Source: Thalassoroseus pseudoceratinae (GTDB lineage: Bacteria > Planctomycetota > Planctomycetia > Planctomycetales > Planctomycetaceae). From it: 64,000 bases of DNA. Below are positions 59,499-64,000 of this stretch, in pieces (the first letter of the stretch is position 1; each line of letters begins with the position of its first letter). The stretch lies in assembly GCF_011634775.1 (NCBI RefSeq), contig NZ_JAALXT010000005.1:496001-560000 (forward strand). The letters run 5' to 3'. A model generated the notes under the pieces. It saw nothing but the letters and a program-made list of their open reading frames with translations. It did not search any database and was not told the DNA's origin. A program made the translations under genes and the position numbers.

Positions 59499-60527
59499 TT
59501 ACTTCGATTCGGTTTCGGCGTCGGCGGGTTCTTCTTCGGCTGCTGGTTCCTCAGTGGAGTCGTCTTCGCCCTGCCAGATGCCGATTTCTTTGTAGTATTT
59601 CACAGCGCCCGGGTGGAAGTCAGTCCCGGTGTAACGAGCGGCGTTTTCCTCGTTGATGAACTTGCTCGCCGGGTGGTTGATGTTCTTCCGATTTTCCCAA
59701 AGAGCCTTGGTGATGGCGTAGATAAACTCCTCCGATTGATCGGCGGATGTCACGAAGTGCATCGACCCGGTGTTCATGCTTTTGAAGTCACCCTTTAGGT
59801 CGGAATACACTTTTTGCGGAATCGTGACTTCTTGAAAGAACGGGAATTCGTCGATCAGGCTTTCCATTGCGGCTTGATCGTAAGGGATGAAGTGGATGTC
59901 GTGCGTGCTGCATGCCTGACTGATGGCGGCGGTTGGAACGGCTCCACCGAGGAAGGCGGCGTCGGCACTGTTGTCGGCGATCAGTTCCACCGCGTCACTT
60001 TGACCGGCGTTCTTGGCGTTGAAATCGTCGAAGGTCAGGCCGTGAGCTTTCAAAATCGGTTCCAAGAACATTTCGAAACCGGCTCCTGCGGGACCGCAGA
60101 CAACCGTTTTGCCTTTGAGGTCTTGCATCGTTTCAATGCCGGAATCCGCCTTGGTGATGAACATGGCGACATTCGGAGCAATCGTGGCGACGGCCCGTGT
60201 GTTGTGTTTTTGCTTGAATCCACCTTCACCGCGAACAGCGAAATAGGTGATCGCCGAATTCGACAAAGCCAGTTGGATGTCTCCGCTGGACAGTTTGCGA
60301 ATGTTCTCTTGCGAACCCTTCGTGGTCTGTGACTGAACCTTCCAGTCTTTCTCACCCTCGGACTTGTTGAGTGCTTCGGCGATCTCCGTACCAACTTGGT
60401 TGAACGCGCCACCGACCGGTGCCGTTCCCAGGCTGATGAATTTTGTGTCGCCGCCGCCATTGTCACCGGAACATCCCAGGATCAATGCAAAACAACCAAC
60501 CAGACCAAACCAACGGGTGAGAGACAT
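59499..60527 (-). CDS. TAXI family TRAP transporter solute-binding lipoprotein
   Basis: A 342-residue periplasmic binding protein with a lipoprotein signal (GLVGCFALILGC, modified Cys19). TAXI-family features are FISLGTAPVGGAFNQVGTEI, LSSGDIQLALSNSAITYFAV, GKTVVCGPAGAGFEMFLEPI and DNSADAAFLGGAVPTAAISQ. The C-terminus is an acidic, Glu-rich tail. It captures the substrate for the fused permease downstream. TAXI proteins have been linked to glutamate, 2-oxoglutarate and related acids in some cases; the ligand here is not stated. It is first in the minus-strand transport operon. Confidence 0.92.
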   Translation of the reverse strand: MSLTRWFGLVGCFALILGCSGDNGGGDTKFISLGTAPVGGAFNQVGTEIAEALNKSEGEKDWKVQSQTTKGSQENIRKLSSGDIQLALSNSAITYFAVRGEGGFKQKHNTRAVATIAPNVAMFITKADSGIETMQDLKGKTVVCGPAGAGFEMFLEPILKAHGLTFDDFNAKNAGQSDAVELIADNSADAAFLGGAVPTAAISQACSTHDIHFIPYDQAAMESLIDEFPFFQEVTIPQKVYSDLKGDFKSMNTGSMHFVTSADQSEEFIYAITKALWENRKNINHPASKFINEENAARYTGTDFHPGAVKYYKEIGIWQGEDDSTEEPAAEEEPADAETESK

Positions 60528-60968
60528 CGAAGGAAACTTTCTTAAAAGGAAGTGGCTACTTGAGTTTCAGGCAGGATCATCCGACGAGTTCCTCTCGTCG
60601 GATGACGGTCTCAAACATTCCGAAATTCGTGGATGTATCACAGTATCACGCGGCGAAGCGGCTTTCCAGTTCGCGTGATGTTTCCCGAAACCATCACCCC
60701 GAGAGAAAACGTGTCAAGCTGTGCAAAAGGGGAGATACGAAGACGAAAAGCTCAACCAATGTGGCTTTTCCGTAACGTTTTGGCGAAATCGTCAAATGTA
60801 AGATTGGGACACCTGAGGTTTAATTCACCTACAAAAAAACCAGGTTTTCACCGATCGAATTCGTCTGATAGGATGGTAAAATTCCAGCAGGTAACATTTC
60901 CATAGTTACGTTGTGTTCTGCGGCATCATTCGCTGCCGGGAAGACCCAGTTTGAGAAATGGAGATATG
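60528..60968. other. 441-base intergenic region between divergent genes
   Basis: This region separates the minus-strand TAXI gene from the plus-strand gene at 60969 and must hold both promoters. It looks AT-richer towards the right. A weak plus-strand promoter-like pair, TTCACC and TAGGAT spaced by 16 bases, is seen near 60854-60881; this is only suggestive. The short frames in the region have no family motif. No hairpin with a T-tract was found. Confidence 0.4.
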
Positions 60969-61271
60969 ATGTATCGCGTTGGAGACCGCGTGATTTTTCG
61001 CAAAAGCAAGCATAGTACTTGCCCGGGACCGCGTGCACAGGAAGTCATGCCGAGCCCTTCGGGAGAAGATTACAGCTACCTCGTCGACAAGTTTTGGACC
61101 GTCATGGATGTCATCGGCGACTCCGAAATTGTCTGTGTGACTCCCGGTGGGAAACGGCACCAAATTTCCGTCGATCACCCCAATTTGCGACGCGCCAATT
61201 GGGTGGAGCGGTGGCTGTATACCAATCGTTTTCCGGAAGTCGAACAGGAACCGGCGTTATCACGTGACTAA
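60969..61271 (+). CDS. Conserved small protein of unknown function
   Basis: A 100-residue protein (MYRVGDRVIFRKSKHSTCPG, then PRAQEVMPSPSGEDYSYLVD and KFWTVMDVIG). The order SKHS-PGPRA-V-P--GEDYSY-VDKFW followed by LRRANWVERWLYTNRFP looks like a conserved family of planctomycete proteins. The N-terminus suggests a small SH3-like or KOW-like beta barrel. No function is known to me. ATG 60969 is chosen (GGAG five bases upstream); ATG 60966 or a TTG at 60951 are alternatives. Probably cytoplasmic. Confidence 0.75.
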   Translation: MYRVGDRVIFRKSKHSTCPGPRAQEVMPSPSGEDYSYLVDKFWTVMDVIGDSEIVCVTPGGKRHQISVDHPNLRRANWVERWLYTNRFPEVEQEPALSRD

Positions 61272-61466
61272 TCCCGGTGATGATGACAATTCGCTCTGGT
61301 CGCGATGGGACGAAATTGCTAGAATCCTCGCCCTCTTTCAAGGATTTGGCCGTAACGTCTTACCAGACCAACACTTCCGCCTCATGGCCTTTTTTGAATC
61401 ATGGTCATTTGAAACGTGAGGCTTGGTCGGAAGATATCCGGTTTGCCATCAGAAGGACTCGAAATT

Positions 61467-62756
61467 ATGAGCAGGACGCTCAACCAATGGGCCACAATCA
61501 CGTTCGGTTGCCTTCTTGTGAATACCGTGTTGGTGCCGGCGATCCTCAATGCGCAGGGTGCCCCCGCGAATGGGGCGGCTCCTCCAGCCAACGATGCTCG
61601 GTTAGACCAACTTCTCAGTGATTGGGCCCGTGAGTCCGCGAAGGTCACGAAGCTCAAGGGTGAGCATCACCGGTTTGTCTACGACAAAGTCTTCAAAGTC
61701 GAGAAACGCTCGAAAGGGGTCTTCTACTACGAAGCTCCTTCGAAAGGTCGGATTGATATCAAACCGGTCGATGTGGAAGGACAAACCGCCCGCCGAGCCG
61801 GTCCCGATGGTCAACCATTCCAGCTGAAAGCCGATCGCGCGGAACGGTGGATTTGCGACGGAGAGCGAATCTGGCAAATCGACGAAGTCAAAAAACAAAT
61901 GGATGTCTTCCCGATTCCGCCACAGAATCAAGGACGGAATATCATGGACGGCCCGATGCCGTTCTTGTTCGGGATGCCCAAGGAAAAGGCGAAAGCACGC
62001 TACCGTCTTAAGTTGGTTGCCGAAAACCAACAATTCGCCACCATCGAAGCCCTGCCGAAATGGCAAATCGATGCCCAGAACTGGCAGAAGGCGCAGATCA
62101 TTCTCGACAAGAAGATCTTCCTGCCCAAAGCGGTGCAACTTGTCGATCCGGCTGGCAATTTGGAAACGGTCTACACCTTCGACGACATGAGCGTGAACAC
62201 CTTCAACGCCGGACTGCTTCAAAAGCTGTTCCCGGAGAAGAACCCGTTCGTGCCGGATCAGAAGGGTTACATGGTCAAGGCCCATGATCCGAATGCCGGT
62301 CAACAAGTTGCGGCTAACCCACCGCCGCAAGGCCCGATCGTGCCCAATGTGGTCAACTTCCCTTGGAAGGATGCGAAGGAACTTCTGACAAAAGCCGGCT
62401 ACACCGTCAAAATGCAGCCTGGCAAAATTGCTCCGCAGAAAGTCGCCAACTTCGTAACCTACGAGCAAGACCCGCCAGCGAAAACACCATTGCAGAAAGG
62501 CGGCATGGTGACGATTACCGTCTACGTCGCTGAGGGAATGGTGCCCAACGTGATCGGCCAACAGTGGAAAGCGGCCGGGGCCGAACTGCAAGCTGCAGGA
62601 TACAAGGTGAAATACCTTCCCGGTGATCCCCCACCGCAACCTAACATGCTGTACCACATTTACGCACAAACGCCGTCAGCAGGACAGAAGCTGGCTGCGG
62701 GTGAGGAAATTGAACTGAAAGTCTACAACGCTCCTCAAGCAGCCGCGAAACCGTAG
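61467..62756 (+). CDS. TIGR03009-type exported protein with two PASTA domains
   Basis: A 429-residue protein. After a signal peptide (TITFGCLLVNTVLVPAILNA) comes the planctomycete TIGR03009 domain (residues about 45-270), with VYDKVFKVEKRSKGVFYYEA, RAERWICDGERIWQIDEVKK and MPFLFGMPKEKAKARYRLKL. That region is related to LolA-like outer-membrane lipoprotein carriers. Residues about 290-425 hold two PASTA repeats (VPNVVNFPWKDAKELLTKAG, VPNVIGQQWKAAGAELQAAG), modules that bind peptidoglycan or beta-lactams in other proteins. Start ATG 61467 has AGAAGGA upstream. A terminator follows the stop. The role is probably envelope binding or transport. Confidence 0.85.
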   Translation: MSRTLNQWATITFGCLLVNTVLVPAILNAQGAPANGAAPPANDARLDQLLSDWARESAKVTKLKGEHHRFVYDKVFKVEKRSKGVFYYEAPSKGRIDIKPVDVEGQTARRAGPDGQPFQLKADRAERWICDGERIWQIDEVKKQMDVFPIPPQNQGRNIMDGPMPFLFGMPKEKAKARYRLKLVAENQQFATIEALPKWQIDAQNWQKAQIILDKKIFLPKAVQLVDPAGNLETVYTFDDMSVNTFNAGLLQKLFPEKNPFVPDQKGYMVKAHDPNAGQQVAANPPPQGPIVPNVVNFPWKDAKELLTKAGYTVKMQPGKIAPQKVANFVTYEQDPPAKTPLQKGGMVTITVYVAEGMVPNVIGQQWKAAGAELQAAGYKVKYLPGDPPPQPNMLYHIYAQTPSAGQKLAAGEEIELKVYNAPQAAAKP

Positions 62757-62781
62757 ACTTTTTCTCTGTTGAACCCCACCG

Positions 62782-62809
62782 AACCGCCGGTCCCCAACGG
62801 CGGTTTTTT
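62782..62809 (+). terminator. Rho-independent terminator of the TIGR03009-PASTA gene
   Basis: AACCGCCG (62782-62789) and CGGCGGTT (62798-62805) form an eight-bp GC-rich stem with an eight-base loop, followed by six T residues (62804-62809). It lies 26 bases after the stop at 62756. Confidence 0.88.
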
Positions 62810-62873
62810 CATGCGCGAACACCTTGGAATGGGGGCTCGTCAATCACAGGCGAGAACGGAACCGGCCAAGATT

Positions 62874-64000
62874 TCACTCCGGTTTCAGAATCAACAAGCC
62901 CAATGGTGGAAGTTGCAGATTGAGACTTTGATCGCGACCGTGCGATGGTACCTCTTCCGTCTTGACTCCGCCGCCATTCCCAACATTGCTACCGCCATAG
63001 ATTTCGGCATCGCTGTTGACGATCTCTTTGTAGTAGCCCGCTTTCGGGACGCCAATCCGGTATTCCTCGTGGACTTGCGGTGTGAAGTTCCCCACGACCA
63101 GCACGAAGTCTTTGTGATCCTTGGTGTACCGAACAAACGCGATCACGCTGTTTTGGGCGTCGTCGCATTGAATCCACTCGAACCCGGTGTGATCACAGTC
63201 GGTTTCGTAGAGAGCTGGTTCTTCGAGATAGCAATGGTTGAGATCGGCTAGGAACTGTTTTACGCCGGCGTGCTTGTCGTGCTCGAGCAACGGCCAATCG
63301 ATTTCCGAATCGTGATTCCATTCGGTCCACTGACCGAACTCGCCGCCCATGAACAACAACTTCTTGCCTGGCTGGGCGTATTGATATCCATAGAGCAACC
63401 GCAAATTGGCGAACTGCTGCCAATAATCGCCCGGCATCTGTGAGAGCAACGCTCGTTTGCCATGAACGACTTCGTCATGCGACAGCGGCAGGACGAAGTT
63501 CTCGCTGAAAGCGTAAATCATGCGGAACGACAAATCGTTCTGGTGATAGCAGCGATAGAGCGGATCCCGCCCCATGTATCGCAGCGTATCGTTCATCCAG
63601 CCCATGTCCCACTTGAAGTTGAAACCCAGCCCACCGTGATCGACCGGATGCGACACTCCACCCCAAGCGGTGGATTCCTCGGCCACGGTGAGAATGCCCG
63701 GATACAACCCGTGCAACATGGCGTTGAAATCCTTGAGGAACTGGATTGCTCCCAAGTTTTCACGGCCGCCATATTGATTCGGAACCCATTCCCCCTCACG
63801 GCGTGAGTAATCGAGGTACAACATGCTCGCGACCGCATCGACGCGGATGCCGTCAATGTGGTACTGCTCACACCAGAACCGAGCGCTGGCGAGCAAGAAC
63901 TCTTTCACCTCGAACCGTTCATAGTTGAAAATGAACGTGCCCCAATCGGGGTGGAACCCTTGCCGTTGATCCGAATGTTCGTAGAGGTGCGTGCCATCGA
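62874..64000 (-). CDS. glgB: 1,4-alpha-glucan branching enzyme, C-terminal part (gene runs off the right edge)
   Basis: The minus-strand gene starts outside the window; about 375 C-terminal codons are seen. The GH13 core is clear: [19 protein letters not shown], then [20 protein letters not shown] with the nucleophile Asp, ILTVAEEST with the acid Glu and [20 protein letters not shown] with the third catalytic Asp. The C-terminal beta domain (NPL-type, [20 protein letters not shown]) follows. GlgB makes alpha-1,6 branches in glycogen. All three catalytic residues are present. The N-terminal CBM48 is beyond the window. No other glycogen gene is seen here. Confidence 0.94.
   Translation of the reverse strand, partial: DGTHLYEHSDQRQGFHPDWGTFIFNYERFEVKEFLLASARFWCEQYHIDGIRVDAVASMLYLDYSRREGEWVPNQYGGRENLGAIQFLKDFNAMLHGLYPGILTVAEESTAWGGVSHPVDHGGLGFNFKWDMGWMNDTLRYMGRDPLYRCYHQNDLSFRMIYAFSENFVLPLSHDEVVHGKRALLSQMPGDYWQQFANLRLLYGYQYAQPGKKLLFMGGEFGQWTEWNHDSEIDWPLLEHDKHAGVKQFLADLNHCYLEEPALYETDCDHTGFEWIQCDDAQNSVIAFVRYTKDHKDFVLVVGNFTPQVHEEYRIGVPKAGYYKEIVNSDAEIYGGSNVGNGGGVKTEEVPSHGRDQSLNLQLPPLGLLILKPE

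Noticed and set aside
61602-62669. Minus-strand open frame of 355 codons opposite the TIGR03009-PASTA gene
   Set aside because: Composition looks like antisense of a real gene and shows no motif; the plus-strand gene has signal peptide, domains and terminator.
1-64000. tRNA, rRNA, insertion sequence or prophage genes
   Set aside because: I looked for cloverleaf-type clusters, rRNA-like stretches, transposase and integrase motifs and saw none; covariance-model searches were not possible here.

Overview
The window looks like chromosomal DNA of a planctomycete (class Planctomycetia). The evidence is three DUF1501 proteins, the tail of a DUF1553 protein, a DUF1559 pseudopilin-like protein, a TIGR03009 protein, two secreted Cys-type sulfatases and PPC-domain proteins. 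These families are strongly enriched in that phylum. Coding density is high. No rRNA, tRNA, CRISPR array, transposase or phage gene was seen. Species cannot be named from this window.

Layout. 1-7.5 kb: DUF1553 tail, DUF1501 and PPC genes, a divergent Gfo/Idh/MocA oxidoreductase, DUF1559, a small membrane-anchored protein and a second DUF1501. 7.5-21.4 kb (minus strand): a DksA/TraR-type zinc-finger protein with a clear terminator, then a surface-polysaccharide locus. Read in the direction of transcription, that locus is: TPR-like/response-regulator protein, small helical protein, mini MscS channel, hexapeptide acyltransferase, AsnB-type amidotransferase, PcRGLX/exo-rhamnogalacturonan-lyase-like protein, three overlapping glycosyltransferases, FemAB-like protein and a Cys-less glutamine-amidotransferase-like protein. 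21.6-31.1 kb: a sulfatase, Sir2 deacylase + DUF167, flavin reductase, glycolate oxidase glcDEF, a VOC protein and a second sulfatase.

31.2-34.2 kb holds what I consider the most interesting unit: a protein with a C-terminal diadenylate-cyclase-like (DACNV-type) domain, followed 16 bases later by a cyclic-nucleotide-binding-fold/thioredoxin-reductase-like fusion with no redox CxxC pair. 34.2-42.5 kb: a short UvrC, HpcH/HpaI aldolase, LRR lipoprotein, a C26 amidase homologue without its nucleophile cysteine (preceded by a possible leader peptide and terminator), a UdgX + radical-SAM DNA-repair pair, and a small protein resembling the second ATPase half of SecA. 42.6-44.0 kb: the third DUF1501.

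44.0-53.9 kb (minus strand) is a rod/ring/hook-junction flagellar operon in the order flgF-flgG-flgA-flgH-flgI-flgJ(rod-binding only)-flgN-flgK-flgL. 53.9-60.5 kb (minus): a TAXI-TRAP transporter (binding protein + fused permease), DUF3311 + sodium:solute symporter, a thioesterase and a LolD-like ATPase. 60.9-64 kb: a conserved small protein, a TIGR03009-PASTA protein with terminator, and the C-terminal part of glycogen branching enzyme GlgB running off the right edge.

Recurring small palindromes (REP/REPIN-like) sit at several gene boundaries. Family assignments come from reading motifs by eye; no database search was run.
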